Positions 18,815 to 30,120 are shown, counted from the stretch's first letter. The stretch: 64,000 nt of DNA from Klebsiella electrica (GCF_006711645.1 NZ_CP041247.1:1550001-1614000), one strand, 5' to 3'. Program-made: numbers and translations. Notes: a model not told the origin generated them from the sequence alone.

Positions 18815-19435
18815 ATGTCCAGTGATACCCCTCGCGTTCGCCACGTGCGTGAAACGCTGCTGTCCGACAACTGGTATACGTTAAAAAAATACACTTTTGA
18901 ATTGCTGCGACGGGACGGCCGTTGGCAGGAGCAGAGCCGTGAGGCCTACGATCGCGGCAACGGCGCGGTGATTCTGCTCTATAACCGGATACAGCAAACC
19001 GTCGTGCTTATTCGCCAGTTTCGTTTTCCGGTGTGGATTAACGGTCATAATGGCTTTTTGATCGAAGCGGCCGCCGGACTGCTGGATAATGCATCGCCGG
19101 AAGAGCGCATTATCGCCGAGGCGGAAGAAGAGACCGGCTTTCGCGTCACCGGCATTGAACCGGTTTTTACCGCCTATATGAGCCCCGGTTCGGTAACGGA
19201 AAAGCTCTACTTTTTCATTGCCGAATATTCGGCGGATGACCGGCGGAACGAAGGCGGTGGGCTGGCGGCGGAAGGGGAGGATATCGAAGTACTGGAGTGG
19301 CCGCTGGCCCGGGCGTTACAAGCGATTCGCGAAGGGGAAATTGTGGATGCCAAAACCATTATGCTACTGCAACACCTGGCGCTCACGGTGTCGCCGCGCC
19401 TTGCCCCGGATGACGCAAGGCGCGATAACGCTTAG
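18815..19435 (+). CDS. Nudix hydrolase similar to GDP-mannose pyrophosphatase NudK
   Basis: The 206-residue protein resembles E. coli NudK (191 residues): LSDNWYTLKKYTFELLRRDG, YDRGNGAVILLYN, VVLIRQFRFPVWING, and the Nudix box starting at GLLDNASPEERIIAEAEEET, with the EEET catalytic glutamates. YMSPGSVTEKLYFFIAEY and the AEGEDIEVLEWP block also match. NudK hydrolyses GDP-mannose; whether this paralogue has the same substrate is inference. The ATG at 18815 follows AGGAGA. It is divergent from the DeoR-type regulator. The C-terminus is longer than NudK and ends in charged, unconserved residues. Confidence 0.87.
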   Translation: MSSDTPRVRHVRETLLSDNWYTLKKYTFELLRRDGRWQEQSREAYDRGNGAVILLYNRIQQTVVLIRQFRFPVWINGHNGFLIEAAAGLLDNASPEERIIAEAEEETGFRVTGIEPVFTAYMSPGSVTEKLYFFIAEYSADDRRNEGGGLAAEGEDIEVLEWPLARALQAIREGEIVDAKTIMLLQHLALTVSPRLAPDDARRDNA

Positions 19436-19617
19436 CGCAGTTTGCGGGCGATGGCGCTGTACACGGCTGGGAAGGGGTAGAGGAGATCGCAACCGAAGTC
19501 GGTACCCAGGGGCTGAATATCACAATGGTGATGTTGTGGCAGCCGGGAATGAACAAGCACCCGACGCCGGGAGAGGGGATTGATTTTGCGCCTCTGCTGT
19601 GGGAGCGGAACGCATAA
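19435..19617 (+). pseudogene. Possible remnant of a short-chain dehydrogenase C-terminus
   Basis: An open frame of 60 residues without its own start begins right at the end of the Nudix gene and reads FAGDGAVHGWEGVEEIATEV then QGLNITMVMLWQPG. This resembles the helix and strand after the YxxxK site of SDR enzymes (usually FAVHGWSESLA...GIKVTIVxPG). If right, it is the decayed 3' part of a gene lost from the locus. The similarity is judged by eye only. Confidence 0.3.
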
Positions 19618-19651
19618 CAAAACGCCCCGGACCTTGCGGGCCGGGGCGTTT
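19617..19651 (-). terminator. Terminator of rplY
   Basis: A strong 10-bp stem AACGCCCCGG/CCGGGGCGTT lies 22 bases past the rplY stop on the minus strand, with A/T flanks (TTTTGTT in the RNA sense). Confidence 0.85.
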
Positions 19652-19673
19652 GCCACTCAACTTGCTATCGCGA

Positions 19674-19958
19674 TTAAGCGCGAACGAAGTCGATGTGAGA
19701 CAGTTTCGGCTTGTAAGCGTGACGCTGAACAGCCTGAACTTTTACTTTCTCTTCTTTGCCATCAACAACGATGGTCAGAACTTCGCTGTAGAATTCAGCT
19801 TTGTCCTGCAGGTTCCACAGTTTGTCGTGATCCAGTTCGATAGCAACCGGAGCCGCTTCGCCACCGTAAACGATAGCCGGGAACTTGTTAGCTGCGCGCA
19901 GGCGGCGGCTCGCACCCTTACCCTGCTCTTTACGTACTTCTGCGTCGATAGTAAACAT
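19674..19958 (-). CDS. rplY: 50S ribosomal protein L25
   Basis: L25 binds 5S rRNA loop E in the central protuberance of the large subunit. The protein is 94 residues, the short enterobacterial form without a CTC domain. It starts [20 protein letters not shown] and ends SHIDFVRA. It is transcribed alone on the minus strand, next to radD. Confidence 0.97.
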   Translation of the reverse strand: MFTIDAEVRKEQGKGASRRLRAANKFPAIVYGGEAAPVAIELDHDKLWNLQDKAEFYSEVLTIVVDGKEEKVKVQAVQRHAYKPKLSHIDFVRA

Positions 19959-20095
19959 TGATGTCTCTCTATATTTAAATCCTGCTACAGGCGACCCAGC
20001 AACAGGCAGATTTTCTGCTTTGCGAATGCAAAAGCGGGCGGCATTATATCCACCTATGGCGTTGACGGCAATGAAAACCTCAGGCGCGGTGGCGA

Positions 20096-21853
20096 TTAAC
20101 GCAGTTCGTTGGCCCGGCGAAAGCGGCCCTGATAGTCGAAGATTTTTTCACGGACCTGCCAGTATTGCCCTTTCATGCGTGCGACGACAAAGTCCGGGTG
20201 GCGCAGCAGGACCCGCTGGGCAAGGATATCGGCAGGGGTAATCCAGCGCAGCGGCACGCCCGGCGTGCGGGTATGCGGGCGGATAAACAGCTGCTCAAAC
20301 GCGGTGCGCTGGGCCGGCGTCTGCAGGCGGAAGCGTTCGCTGACATCAGCGCCGTCCTCATCGTAATAGGTGATTTTCAGCCACGGGCCTTTATCGTCGG
20401 CACCGTGCTGCAGGTCCATGCCGCTACAGCGCAGCACCAGGGCATCTTTGAGCTTCAGCGCGGCCTTGAGCATATCATCGGGGTCGACCAGAATGGTGTC
20501 GCACTCGCGGCAGCGGCGGGCGGCAATATCATTTTCCGCATTGCACTGCGGACAGTGTTTAAAACGAAAACGAAAATCGCACTGTTCGCGGTGACCATCG
20601 TCATCGTCAAACCAGCCCTGGCAGCGGCGGCCGAAGTGTTCAATCAGCGTGCCGTCGGCGGTGGTTTTTCCCCAGAAGGTATTGGCAAAGCCACAGGCCG
20701 GGCAGAAGACCTGTACGGGGACGTTATCGCTTTTGCCCTTCGGCGAGCCCACCTCCGGTGCGTAGAGATCGTGAGGATTTCCGGCATAGTCGAGAATCAG
20801 GCAGTCGGTTTTCCCCGGCGCCAGACGCAGGCCGCGGCCGACAATTTGCTGATAAAGGCTGACCGACTCCGTGGGACGCAGGATGGCTATCAGATCGACA
20901 TGCGGGGCATCAAATCCGGTGGTGAGAACCGCGACGTTCACCAGATAACGGTACCGCTGCGCTTTAAAGGCTTCGATGAGGCGATCGCGCTGTGGACCGG
21001 GCGTTTCGCCGGTAATGAGCTCTGCGTCGCCGGCGGGCAGCAGGCCGGTAATTTCCCGCGCGTGCTCTACCGTGGAGGCGAAAATCATCACGCCTTTACG
21101 CGTTTGGGCAAACTCGACGACCTGGCTGACGATATGCGGCGTAATGCGCTGCTGCTTTTTCAGCTCATGATTGAGGTCGGCTTCGCTAAACAGACCGTTG
21201 CTCTGCGGCTGAAGGCGGCTGAAATCGTACTGCACGACCGGCATATCCAGCCGCTCCGGAGGCGTCAGATATCCGTGCTTAATCATATAGCGCAGCGGTA
21301 GCTCGTAAATACAGTCACGAAACAACGCCTTGTCATCGCCGCGAACCATGCCGTGATAATGAAACTGGTAGATCCAGCCCTTGCCGAGGCGGAACGGCGT
21401 GGCGGTCAATCCGAGCAGGCGCAACTGCGGGTTAACCTGCTGCAAATGGCTGATAATTTGCTGATACTGGCTGTCATCATCATCGCTGATACGGTGGCAT
21501 TCATCGATAATCAGCAGTGAAAACTCGGCCTGAAACTGTTCAAGATTACGGGCGACCGATTGCACGCTACCGAAGACCACCTTGCCGTGGCTCTCTTTGC
21601 GTTTCAGGCCAGCGGCAAAAATATCCGCCTCCAGCCCAAGCGCACAATACTTGGCGTGGTTTTGCGCCACCAGCTCCTTAACGTGCGCCAGCACCAGAAC
21701 GCGGCCACGCGCCAGACGCGCCAGCTCGGCGATGACCAGGCTTTTGCCCGCGCCGGTCGGCAGGACGATGGCGGCAGGTTCCTGATGGCGACGAAACCAG
21801 GCGAGCGTGGCGTCGACGGCCTCTTTTTGGTAGGGACGTAATGTAAAAGTCAT
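20096..21853 (-). CDS. radD: RadD (YejH), superfamily 2 DNA helicase-like ATPase
   Basis: RadD is an ATPase that supports double-strand break repair and acts with RecA and SSB. The 585-residue protein has Walker A PTGAGKS near residue 36, the DECH box ([12 protein letters not shown]), [10 protein letters not shown], and motif [18 protein letters not shown]. Four cysteine pairs toward the C-terminus (CPACG, CQGW, CPQC, CREC) form the zinc-binding region of this family. Length and neighbours (rplY, rsuA) match E. coli. Confidence 0.95.
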   Translation of the reverse strand: MTFTLRPYQKEAVDATLAWFRRHQEPAAIVLPTGAGKSLVIAELARLARGRVLVLAHVKELVAQNHAKYCALGLEADIFAAGLKRKESHGKVVFGSVQSVARNLEQFQAEFSLLIIDECHRISDDDDSQYQQIISHLQQVNPQLRLLGLTATPFRLGKGWIYQFHYHGMVRGDDKALFRDCIYELPLRYMIKHGYLTPPERLDMPVVQYDFSRLQPQSNGLFSEADLNHELKKQQRITPHIVSQVVEFAQTRKGVMIFASTVEHAREITGLLPAGDAELITGETPGPQRDRLIEAFKAQRYRYLVNVAVLTTGFDAPHVDLIAILRPTESVSLYQQIVGRGLRLAPGKTDCLILDYAGNPHDLYAPEVGSPKGKSDNVPVQVFCPACGFANTFWGKTTADGTLIEHFGRRCQGWFDDDDGHREQCDFRFRFKHCPQCNAENDIAARRCRECDTILVDPDDMLKAALKLKDALVLRCSGMDLQHGADDKGPWLKITYYDEDGADVSERFRLQTPAQRTAFEQLFIRPHTRTPGVPLRWITPADILAQRVLLRHPDFVVARMKGQYWQVREKIFDYQGRFRRANELR

Positions 21854-22000
21854 GGCTATACTGGTGTTGATTAACTCGCAAATAGTATGCCACGAATCTT
21901 TTCCCTTGAGTGGCGTTAAGAGCCCGTTATACTAGCCAGCGAACTTCTTCTTTTTCGGGCGTTTGCCCGCTCCAGCATTATTACAGGCTAAAAAAATCTC

Positions 22001-22720
22001 ATGCGACTTGATAAGTTTATCGCTCAGCAACTTGGCGTCAGTCGGGCTATTGCCGGGCGTGAAATCCGCAGCAGCCGCGTTCTTGTCGACGGCGAAATCG
22101 TCAAAGATGCGTCGTTTAAGCTCCAGCCAGAGCACGACGTGGAGTATGACGGCAATACGCTGACCCAGCAGAACGGCCCGCGCTACTTTATGCTCAACAA
22201 GCCGCAGGGGTACGTTTGCTCCACGGACGATCCGGATCATCCAACGATTCTCTATTTCCTCGATGTCCCGGTCGCGCATAAGCTGCATGCCGCAGGTCGA
22301 CTGGATATCGACACCACCGGACTGGTGCTGATGACCGATGACGGGCAGTGGTCGCACCGCATTACTTCTCCGCGCCATCACTGCGAGAAAACTTATCTGG
22401 TGACCCTCGAAAACCCGGTGGATGAGCAAACGGCTGAACAGTTTGCTACAGGCGTTCAGCTGCATAATGAAAAAGATCTGACGAAACCTGCGCGCCTGGA
22501 AGTGCTGACGCCAACGGAAGTTCGCTTAACGATAAGCGAAGGGCGCTACCATCAGGTGAAACGCATGTTCGCGGCGGTGGGTAACCACGTCGTCGGCCTG
22601 CATCGTGAACGTATTGGCGACATCATGCTGGATGAATCTCTGGAGCCTGGCGAGTACCGCCCGCTGACGGAAGATGAGATAGCCAGCGTTGGCCTCCAGC
22701 ATGCGCGGAGTAAAACGTGA
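22001..22720 (+). CDS. rsuA: 16S rRNA pseudouridine(516) synthase RsuA
   Basis: RsuA converts U516 of 16S rRNA to pseudouridine. The 239-residue protein has an N-terminal S4 RNA-binding domain ([20 protein letters not shown]) and the catalytic motif [18 protein letters not shown] containing the nucleophilic Asp. KTYLVTLE and [15 protein letters not shown] complete the RsuA/RluB family signature. It is slightly longer than E. coli RsuA at the C-terminus. Its stop overlaps the GTG of bcr (GTGA). Confidence 0.95.
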   Translation: MRLDKFIAQQLGVSRAIAGREIRSSRVLVDGEIVKDASFKLQPEHDVEYDGNTLTQQNGPRYFMLNKPQGYVCSTDDPDHPTILYFLDVPVAHKLHAAGRLDIDTTGLVLMTDDGQWSHRITSPRHHCEKTYLVTLENPVDEQTAEQFATGVQLHNEKDLTKPARLEVLTPTEVRLTISEGRYHQVKRMFAAVGNHVVGLHRERIGDIMLDESLEPGEYRPLTEDEIASVGLQHARSKT

Positions 22721-23913
22721 CGGCAAAGCAGAATTCTTCACTGGGGATTGTGTTTATTCTTGGCCTGCTGGCCATGTTGATGCCACTGTCGATAGATATG
22801 TATCTCCCGGCGCTGCCGGTGATTTCGGCGCAGTTTAATGTGCCGGACGGCAGTGCGCAGATGACGCTCAGTACCTATATTCTGGGCTTTGCTTTCGGCC
22901 AGTTGCTGTATGGCCCGATGGCGGACAGCATTGGGCGTAAGCCGGTGATCCTCGGGGGAACGCTGATTTTTGCCGCGGCTGCGGTGGCCTGTGCGCTGTC
23001 GCAGACTATCGACATGCTGATTACCATGCGCTTCTTCCACGGTCTGGCGGCCGCGGCGGCGAGCGTGGTCATCAACGCCCTGATGCGCGATATCTATCCG
23101 AAAGAGGAGTTTTCGCGCATGATGTCGTTTGTCATGCTGGTCACCACTATCGCGCCGCTGGTTGCGCCGATGGTGGGGGGCGCGGTGCTGGTATGGTTCA
23201 GCTGGCATGCGATCTTCTGGATCCTTGCGCTGGCGGCGCTGCTGGCCTCCGCGATGATCGCTTTTTTCATCAGCGAAACGCTGCCGGTTGAACGGCGGCA
23301 AAAGTTTAGCCTGCGCACTACGCTGGGTAACTTTGCCACCTTGTTCCGCCATAAGCGGGTGCTGAGCTATATGCTGGCGAGCGGCTTCAGCTTTGCCGGG
23401 ATGTTCTCATTCCTGAGCGCCGGGCCGTTTGTCTATATCAATATCAACCACGTTTCGCCGCAGCACTTTGGTTACTATTTTGCGCTGAATATTGCCTTCT
23501 TGTTCATCATGACCATCATTAACAGCCGTTTTGTCCGCCGGATCGGCGCGCTGAATATGTTCCGCGCCGGGCTGTGGATTCAGTTTGTGATGGCGATATG
23601 GATGGTGGTCTGCGCGCTGCTGGATGTCGGATTCTGGGCGCTGGTGGTCGGCGTTGCCGCCTTTGTTGGCTGCGTTTCGATGGTCTCCTCCAACGCGATG
23701 GCGGTCATTCTGGATGAGTTTCCCCATATGGCGGGCACCGCTTCATCGCTGGCGGGGACCTTCCGCTTTGGCATCGGGGCGATTATTGGCGCGCTGCTGT
23801 CCATGGCTACCTTTACGACCGCCTGGCCGATGCTGATTTCGATCGCATTTTGCGCCAGCAGCTCCATCCTTTTCTCTCTCTACGCCAGCCGACGGCGAAA
23901 AATCGCTCGCTAA
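22717..23913 (+). CDS. bcr: Bcr/CflA multidrug efflux transporter
   Basis: Bcr is a 12-TM major facilitator that exports bicyclomycin, sulfonamides and L-cysteine. It has 398 residues. The DHA1 patterns are [14 protein letters not shown] in helix 1, and [17 protein letters not shown] between helices 2 and 3. [20 protein letters not shown] lies in the C-terminal half. The start is GTG (22717), inside the last codons of rsuA with a 4-bp overlap, and gives the E. coli-like N-terminus [20 protein letters not shown]. rsuA and bcr are therefore an operon. Confidence 0.94.
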   Translation: MTAKQNSSLGIVFILGLLAMLMPLSIDMYLPALPVISAQFNVPDGSAQMTLSTYILGFAFGQLLYGPMADSIGRKPVILGGTLIFAAAAVACALSQTIDMLITMRFFHGLAAAAASVVINALMRDIYPKEEFSRMMSFVMLVTTIAPLVAPMVGGAVLVWFSWHAIFWILALAALLASAMIAFFISETLPVERRQKFSLRTTLGNFATLFRHKRVLSYMLASGFSFAGMFSFLSAGPFVYININHVSPQHFGYYFALNIAFLFIMTIINSRFVRRIGALNMFRAGLWIQFVMAIWMVVCALLDVGFWALVVGVAAFVGCVSMVSSNAMAVILDEFPHMAGTASSLAGTFRFGIGAIIGALLSMATFTTAWPMLISIAFCASSSILFSLYASRRRKIAR

Positions 23914-23925
23914 AAGACCTTCCTG

Positions 23926-23950
23926 AAGGGGCGATTTCCGCCCCTTTTTT
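23926..23950 (+). terminator. Terminator of the rsuA-bcr operon
   Basis: The stem GGGGCG/CGCCCC with loop ATTTC is followed by six T, 13 bases past the bcr stop. Confidence 0.88.
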
Positions 23951-24246
23951 GACGCACATCAACCGCGATGGGCTTCCCGGTTCTGTAATTTGTTTCTTTT
24001 ATGTAAAATCAAATAGTGTAAAAAGTCGCATTGTTGCGATAAAAAAGTTGTTTTGGATCACAGAAACGGGTACATATAGCCCCGATCTGCTTGCGCAGAG
24101 AAACAATAAGGTTCTGGATTATCAGTCGTTAACCCTGACGCGATGCGGGTGTAAACGTTTTCTATGCTGATGCAGGACTATTTGTCAACGATGTGTTAGT
24201 ATTGATGTAAATTTATTGTGAAGCATTTTGCTTCCGGGGAAACTAA

Positions 24247-24591
24247 GTGAATACACAGCAACTCTCTATCGTACACCGTCTGCCGCAGAGCTATCGCTGG
24301 CTGGCCGGGTTTGCGGGTTCAAGAGTTGAACCGATTCCACAAAACGGCGCCGAGAGTGAAAACAGCCTCGTTGCGCTGAAGCTGCTCAGCCCGGACGGGG
24401 AGAAAGCGTGGCCGGTGATGCATAAGCTCAGCCAGGCCCTCAGCGACATCGAAGTCGATTGCTCCATCGTTGAGTGTGAAGGGGAGCCGTGCCTGTTTGT
24501 CAATTTGCAGGACGAGTTTGCGGCAACCTGTCGACTGAAAAATTTCGGCGTGGCGATTGCCGAACCGTTCTCTGGCCACAACCCATTCTGA
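24247..24591 (+). CDS. yejG: Conserved protein YejG
   Basis: YejG has 114 residues and no assigned enzyme activity; a link of E. coli YejG to aminoglycoside sensitivity is only recalled. It uses a GTG start (24247) after GGGGAA and reads [20 protein letters not shown], then [11 protein letters not shown] and [20 protein letters not shown]. The ~296 bp upstream, after the bcr terminator, is AT-rich and presumably holds its promoter and a long leader; I could not identify a defined site there. It is convergent with yejF, 3 bp apart. Confidence 0.92.
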   Translation: MNTQQLSIVHRLPQSYRWLAGFAGSRVEPIPQNGAESENSLVALKLLSPDGEKAWPVMHKLSQALSDIEVDCSIVECEGEPCLFVNLQDEFAATCRLKNFGVAIAEPFSGHNPF

Positions 24592-24594
24592 CCG

Positions 24595-26184
24595 TCAGCC
24601 CAGCGCCAGAAGCTGGCGGGTATAAGCCTGCTGTGGAGCGGTAAAGACGCGCTCGCACTCCCCCTGCTCGACAACTTCTCCCTGTCGTAACACCATCACC
24701 TGATGACACAACGTCCGCACCACGCGTAAATCATGGCTGATAAAAATATAGGCCAGCCGGTGTTTTTGCTGTAAGGCTTTCAGCAAAGCCAGAATTTGTG
24801 CCTGGACGGTCTTATCCAGCGACGACGTAGGTTCATCCAGCACGATAAGCTGAGGCTTCACGATCAGCGCCCGGGCAATCGCAATACGCTGACGCTGGCC
24901 GCCGGAAAACTCAGCCGGATAGCGATGCCGCGTTTGCGGGTCGAGCCCTACCTCTTGCATCACCTGTATCACCGCGTGTTCACGCGCGGCCGGCGTTAAC
25001 CCTGGCTGGTGGACGCGCAGACCCTCTTCAATAATCTGCAGCACGTTCAGGCGGGGATTCAGCGATGAGTTGGGGTCCTGGAAGACTATTTGCATCTGGC
25101 GGCGCAGCGGCAGCATTTGCCGACGGCTACGCCCCTGCAGCGCTTGTCCTTCAAAGACGATTGTCCCTTGCGAGGCAATCAGGCGCAGCAGCGCCAGCCC
25201 GGTGGTGCTTTTCCCCGATCCCGACTCGCCCACCAGGCCGAGGGTTTCCCCGGCGCGCAGCTGGAAATTCAGCGCCTTGACCACCCGGTGACTCTCCACG
25301 ATCCGGCGGAGGATCCCTTTACGTACCGGGAAGGCGACGCTCAGATCGACGGCTTTTAGCAGCAGCGGCGCATCGGCGGCCAGCGGCACCGGGCTGCCGG
25401 AGGGTTCGCTGTCCAGCAGGCGACGGGTATAAGGGTGTTCGGGGGCGGCGAACAGCGCCCGACAGGCGTTTTGTTCGACGCAGCGGCCGTTTTGCATCAC
25501 CGCCACGCGGTCGGCGAGCTGGCGGACAATGCTTAAGTTATGGGTAATAAACAGCAGCCCCATATTCAGTTCGTCTTTCAGTTCGCGTAACAGCCGCAGG
25601 ATTTGCGCCTGCACGGTCACGTCCAGCGCGGTCGTGGGTTCATCGGCAATCAGCAGCTCCGGCCGGGTGAGCAGCGCCATGGCAATCATGATCCGCTGGC
25701 GTTCGCCGCCGGAAAACTGATGCGGGTAGTCCGCCAGCCGGCGTAGCGCATTGCGGATCCCGACCCGTTCCAGACAGTTAAGGATCTCGCCGCGCGCGGC
25801 CTCTTTACGCATGCCGCGATGCAAAGACAGCACTTCATACAGCTGCTTTTCCAGCGTATGCAGGGGATTGAGCGACACCATCGGTTCCTGAAATATCATC
25901 GCGATACGGTTGCCGCGCACCTGACTGAGCGTGCGCTCATCGGCGTGGAGCAGCGACTGACCGTGAAAGCGAATATCTCCGCCAGGGTAGCAGACCGGCG
26001 GAGAGGGAAGCAGCCGCAGCACCGAGAGCGCGGAGACGCTTTTACCGGATCCGGATTCGCCGACCAGCGCCAGAGTCTCTCCGGCGCGAATATCCAGGGA
26101 CAGCTCGCTGACGACGGTGTGGGGCTTGCCCTGCTGGCGGAAGGCGATGGAGAGGTTGTCTATCTCTAACAAAGGCTGCGTCAT
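24595..26184 (-). CDS. yejF: Peptide ABC transporter ATPase YejF (two fused nucleotide-binding domains)
   Basis: YejF powers the YejABEF importer, which takes up oligopeptides and microcin C. The 529-residue protein carries two complete ATPase domains: Walker [16 protein letters not shown] (N) and [15 protein letters not shown] (C), signatures [15 protein letters not shown] and [15 protein letters not shown], and Walker [13 protein letters not shown] and [12 protein letters not shown]. The ATG at 26184 gives the E. coli length; the track upstream to 26232 lies in yejE. It is the last gene of yejABEF, 1 bp after yejE. Confidence 0.95.
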   Translation of the reverse strand: MTQPLLEIDNLSIAFRQQGKPHTVVSELSLDIRAGETLALVGESGSGKSVSALSVLRLLPSPPVCYPGGDIRFHGQSLLHADERTLSQVRGNRIAMIFQEPMVSLNPLHTLEKQLYEVLSLHRGMRKEAARGEILNCLERVGIRNALRRLADYPHQFSGGERQRIMIAMALLTRPELLIADEPTTALDVTVQAQILRLLRELKDELNMGLLFITHNLSIVRQLADRVAVMQNGRCVEQNACRALFAAPEHPYTRRLLDSEPSGSPVPLAADAPLLLKAVDLSVAFPVRKGILRRIVESHRVVKALNFQLRAGETLGLVGESGSGKSTTGLALLRLIASQGTIVFEGQALQGRSRRQMLPLRRQMQIVFQDPNSSLNPRLNVLQIIEEGLRVHQPGLTPAAREHAVIQVMQEVGLDPQTRHRYPAEFSGGQRQRIAIARALIVKPQLIVLDEPTSSLDKTVQAQILALLKALQQKHRLAYIFISHDLRVVRTLCHQVMVLRQGEVVEQGECERVFTAPQQAYTRQLLALG

Positions 26185-26185
26185 G

Positions 26186-27211
26186 TTATACCGCCTTACC
26201 GGGGTCGAAGGCGTCGCGGACGGCTTCACCAATGAAAATTAACAGCGATAGCAGCACCGCGACCGACAAAAAGGCGGCGATGCCCAGCCACGGCGCCTGC
26301 AGATTGTTTTTCCCCTGTAGCAGCAGTTCACCCAGCGAGGGCGAACCTAACGGCAGGCCGAAGCCGAGAAAATCCAGAGAAGTCAGGGTGGTGATTGAAC
26401 TGCACAGAATAAACGGTAAGAAAGTCAGGGTCGCGACCATGGCGTTAGGCAGCATGTGGCGGAAAATGATATGGCGGTCGCTGACCCCCAGGGCCTGCGC
26501 CGCGCGAATGTAGTCATAGTTACGGGTGCGCAGGAATTCCGCGCGCACCACGCCGACCAGCGCCATCCAGCCGAACAGTACCGTAATGGCCAGCAGCCAC
26601 CAGAAGCCCGGCTGGACGACGCTGGAGAGCAAAATAATCAGGAACAGGGTCGGCATCCCTGACCACACCTCAATAAACCGCTGGCCCCACAGGTCGATCT
26701 TACCGCCGTAGTACCCCTGAATAGCGCCCGCCAGCACCCCCAGTACGCTGGAGAAAAAGGTCAGCAGCAGGCCAAACAGAATCGATATCCGCGTGCCGTA
26801 TAAAATACGGGCCAGCACATCGCCGCCGTTGGCATCGGTACCCAGCCAGTTTCTCGTTGAGGGAGGGGAAGGGAAGGGCGTCTGGGTGGCGAAGTCGATA
26901 GTGGTGGCACCAAATCGGATCGGCGCCCACAGTACCCAGCCGTTATCATCCAGCTGCTTTTGCAGCCACGGATCCTGATAGTCGGCGGCGGTAGCAAACG
27001 GGCCGCCAAAGGTCGTCTCGCTATAATTTTTCAACGCCGGAACGTACAGACTGCCGCGATACTGCACCAGCAGCGGCCGGTCGTTGGCAATCAGCTCGGC
27101 GCACAGGCTGCACAGGAAAAGCAGCATAAATAGCCACAGCGACAGGTAGCCGCGGCGATTGTGACGAAAACGCGCCCAGCGGGCCTGATTCACGGGACTC
27201 AGAAAAGACAT
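26186..27211 (-). CDS. yejE: Peptide ABC transporter permease YejE
   Basis: YejE is one of two inner-membrane subunits of the YejABEF importer. It has 341 residues, an N-terminal membrane segment (YLSLWLFMLLFLCSLCAE), a periplasmic insert, then the DppC/OppC-type permease domain with the EAA-like loop ALGVSDRHIIFRHMLPNA. It shares a base with the yejB stop region (27211), showing tight coupling. Confidence 0.95.
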   Translation of the reverse strand: MSFLSPVNQARWARFRHNRRGYLSLWLFMLLFLCSLCAELIANDRPLLVQYRGSLYVPALKNYSETTFGGPFATAADYQDPWLQKQLDDNGWVLWAPIRFGATTIDFATQTPFPSPPSTRNWLGTDANGGDVLARILYGTRISILFGLLLTFFSSVLGVLAGAIQGYYGGKIDLWGQRFIEVWSGMPTLFLIILLSSVVQPGFWWLLAITVLFGWMALVGVVRAEFLRTRNYDYIRAAQALGVSDRHIIFRHMLPNAMVATLTFLPFILCSSITTLTSLDFLGFGLPLGSPSLGELLLQGKNNLQAPWLGIAAFLSVAVLLSLLIFIGEAVRDAFDPGKAV

Positions 27212-28305
27212 CAGCGGCCCTCAAAATCAATACGCGGATCGACCAGCGTGTAGCAGATATCGCTGACAATATTCAGCAGCAGGCCGATCAGCGTAAAAAT
27301 ATACAGCGTGCCGAACATCACCGGGTAATCACGGGAAACGGTCGCCTCATAGCCCAGCAGTCCCAGGCCGTTGAGGGAAAACATCACCTCAATCAGCAGG
27401 GAACCGGTGAAAAACATGCTGATAAACATCGCCGGGAAACCGGCGATCACCAGCAGCATGGCATTGCGAAAAACATGGCCCCATAAAATTTGCGTTTCGC
27501 CGACCCCTTTGGCGCGAGCGGTCACGACATACTGCTTGCGGATCTCATCAAGAAAGCTGTTCTTGGTCAGCATGGTGAGCGCCGCAAAGCCGCCGATGAC
27601 CGTCGCCAGCACCGGCAGCGTAATGTGCCAGAGATAGTCGAGAACCTTCTGATACCACGTCAGGCTCGCGAAATTAGCGGACACCAGCCCGCGCAGCGGA
27701 AACAGGTCCAGATAGCTCCCCCCCGCGAAGAGTACGACCAGGATGATGGCGAACAGAAAGGCCGGGATGGCGTAGCCAATAATGATCAGGGTACTGCTCC
27801 AGATATCAAACTGGCTGCCGTTATGGACGGCTTTGCGGATGCCGAGCGGGATTGAAACCAGATAGATAATCAGCGTACTCCATAGCCCCAGGGTGATGGA
27901 AACCGGCATGCTGTTTTTGATCAGCTGTAAGACCGACGCGCTGCGGAAAAGGCTGTCGCCAAAATCGAAGCGCAGATAGTCGCCGAGCATGTTCAGGTAG
28001 CGTTCGTGGAGCGGTTTATCAAAGCCGTAGCGGTGGGTGATTTCGGCAATCACTTCCGGATCGAGACCGCGTCCGCCGCGATAATGACCTTCGCTGATGT
28101 TGCCGACGCCGGTACGGGCATGGCTGGCGGCCATACCGCTTTCTCCGGCGCCAGGTAAACCGCCGCGGTTGCCAAATTCAATGGCGGCGATGGCCTGATC
28201 GACCGGGCCGCCCGGCGCTATCTGGACGATAAAAAAGTTGATCGTAATGATTGCCCACAGCGTGGGGATTATCAGCAGCAGTCGGCGGATCAGGTATGCG
28301 CCCAT
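27211..28305 (-). CDS. yejB: Peptide ABC transporter permease YejB
   Basis: YejB is the DppB/OppB-type permease of YejABEF. It has 364 residues with an N-terminal helix ([20 protein letters not shown]), the family motif [12 protein letters not shown], and the EAA loop [21 protein letters not shown]. It begins 9 bp after yejA ends and overlaps yejE by one base. Confidence 0.95.
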   Translation of the reverse strand: MGAYLIRRLLLIIPTLWAIITINFFIVQIAPGGPVDQAIAAIEFGNRGGLPGAGESGMAASHARTGVGNISEGHYRGGRGLDPEVIAEITHRYGFDKPLHERYLNMLGDYLRFDFGDSLFRSASVLQLIKNSMPVSITLGLWSTLIIYLVSIPLGIRKAVHNGSQFDIWSSTLIIIGYAIPAFLFAIILVVLFAGGSYLDLFPLRGLVSANFASLTWYQKVLDYLWHITLPVLATVIGGFAALTMLTKNSFLDEIRKQYVVTARAKGVGETQILWGHVFRNAMLLVIAGFPAMFISMFFTGSLLIEVMFSLNGLGLLGYEATVSRDYPVMFGTLYIFTLIGLLLNIVSDICYTLVDPRIDFEGR

Positions 28306-28314
28306 CGTTATTCC

Positions 28315-30120
28315 TTACCGTTTGTCCGCGGGCAGTTTTGCCGCTTTGTTGACGTCATACCACCAGGTATCAAACCCGGATGAGTAGACGGGGCGGGTCT
28401 GTGGGAAAGAGAATTTATCCCAGTACGCCGTCCTGTCCTGCGCCATATACCACATCGGTAGCATGTAATAGTTCCAGGTCAGCACCCGGTCCAGCGCGCG
28501 GCCCAGGGGCAGGAGCTTCTGCTTATTACCCTGCCAGCGGATGATCTGCGCAATCAGTTTATCCACCACCGGGCTCTGAACTCCGGGCGCATTGTAGCTG
28601 GAGTGAATATATGACGAATCCCAGGAGATTTGCAGGTCGGTTCCCGGCCAGGGCGTCGCGCGCCAGACGATGGGCATCATATCGTAGTCGCGACTGCGGC
28701 GGCGGTTACTGTACTGTGAGTTATCGACCTGGCGAATATCCATCGTAATCCCGAGGCGCTGGAGATTATGCTGGAACGGCAGCACCCAGCGATCGTTGCC
28801 CCCGGAAGGCAGCAGAAGTTCAAAGCGCAGCGGCTTGCCGGTAGCGGCGTTGATCCGGCGCTGGTTTTTCAGCACCCAACCCGCCTGTTTAAGCAAGGCA
28901 TCGGCCTGCAGCAGATTGCTGCGGTCGAAGCCATCGCCGCGGGAGCGCGGCGGCTGATAGACGGAGGTGAAGACCTCCGGCGGCAAATCGGCTTTCATTG
29001 GCGTCAGCAGGGCGAGCTCTTCGGCATCGGGCGCCTGACGCGCCGCATATTCGGTATTCTGAAAGTAGCTGCTGGCCCGGCTGTAGGCGCCATAAAACAG
29101 CGCCTTATTCATCCATTCAAAATCGAAGGCGAGGGTGATGGCTTCACGGACCTGGCGGTCGTTAAACACCGGGCGCTGGATATTGAATGCCAGCCATTGG
29201 GTATCCTGCGCCGAGGTGTTCGGGTACTCATCCTTGACGATATAGCCGTGGGTAAAATTGCGTCCGACATAGCGGGTCGACCAGTTTTTGGCTATTGTCT
29301 CTGCCCGGCGGTCGACGGCACCAGCCTTAAAGGCTTCAAAGGCGACATTATCATCGAGGTAGTAGTCGTAGCGCAGGGTGTCGAAATTCCAGCGTCCGCG
29401 GTTTACCGGCAGGTCGGCTGCCCAGTAGTCTTTCACTCGCGAGTAGATGATGTACTGGCCCATCCGCCAGTCGGTAATCCGATAGGGGCCGCTGGCCAGC
29501 GGCGGAGTGGAGAGCGGGTCGCTGAGCTTATGGTTACGCCAGAAGGCCTCCGGCATCACCGGCAGGGAGAGCAGGCTCAGCATATTTTCCTTGCCGGGCT
29601 GCGCCAGCGTAATGCGCACGGTGCGCGGCGCAACGGCCTCAACGCGGGTCCCCTTGTAGAACAGGCGGAACTGTGGCACCCCTTCGGTCATAAATTTGTG
29701 GAAGGTGAAGGCGACATCGCTGGCGGTAATCGGGCTGCCATCATGAAAGCGGGCGTGCGGATTGAGGGTTATCTCCATCCATGAGAAATCATCGGCGTAG
29801 CGCGTGTGCTCGGCAATGAGCGGATAATAGCTGCCCGGTTCATCATCGGACGTGGTGAACAGCGTGTCATACAGTGCCTCGGTGCGCACGCCCGGGTTGC
29901 CGCGCAGCGCATAGCGGTTGAAGTTGTCGAAGGTGCCAATGGTGGCGTTAACGATAGTTCCCCCCTTCGGGGCCCTGGGATTGGCATAATCGAAATGGTC
30001 AAAGCCGACGGCGTATTTCGGTTCGCCAATGATGGCAAAAGTGCTGCCCTCTTTTATGGTTTGCGCCTGACTATTCAGGCTGAACAGGGTCAGTAATATC
30101 AGGCAGACTCGCGCAAACAT
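28315..30120 (-). CDS. yejA: Periplasmic peptide-binding protein YejA
   Basis: YejA is the substrate-binding subunit of YejABEF. The 601-residue SBP_bac_5 protein starts with a signal peptide (MFARVCLILLTLFSLNSQAQ). It then reads FAIIGEPKYAVGFDHFDYAN and has the family-typical YPLIAEHTRYADDFSWMEIT and ARFHDGSPITASDVAFTF blocks. It is the first gene of the four-gene operon. The promoter should lie in the short gap behind rtn (30121-30163), or transcription may read through from upstream. Confidence 0.95.
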   Translation of the reverse strand: MFARVCLILLTLFSLNSQAQTIKEGSTFAIIGEPKYAVGFDHFDYANPRAPKGGTIVNATIGTFDNFNRYALRGNPGVRTEALYDTLFTTSDDEPGSYYPLIAEHTRYADDFSWMEITLNPHARFHDGSPITASDVAFTFHKFMTEGVPQFRLFYKGTRVEAVAPRTVRITLAQPGKENMLSLLSLPVMPEAFWRNHKLSDPLSTPPLASGPYRITDWRMGQYIIYSRVKDYWAADLPVNRGRWNFDTLRYDYYLDDNVAFEAFKAGAVDRRAETIAKNWSTRYVGRNFTHGYIVKDEYPNTSAQDTQWLAFNIQRPVFNDRQVREAITLAFDFEWMNKALFYGAYSRASSYFQNTEYAARQAPDAEELALLTPMKADLPPEVFTSVYQPPRSRGDGFDRSNLLQADALLKQAGWVLKNQRRINAATGKPLRFELLLPSGGNDRWVLPFQHNLQRLGITMDIRQVDNSQYSNRRRSRDYDMMPIVWRATPWPGTDLQISWDSSYIHSSYNAPGVQSPVVDKLIAQIIRWQGNKQKLLPLGRALDRVLTWNYYMLPMWYMAQDRTAYWDKFSFPQTRPVYSSGFDTWWYDVNKAAKLPADKR

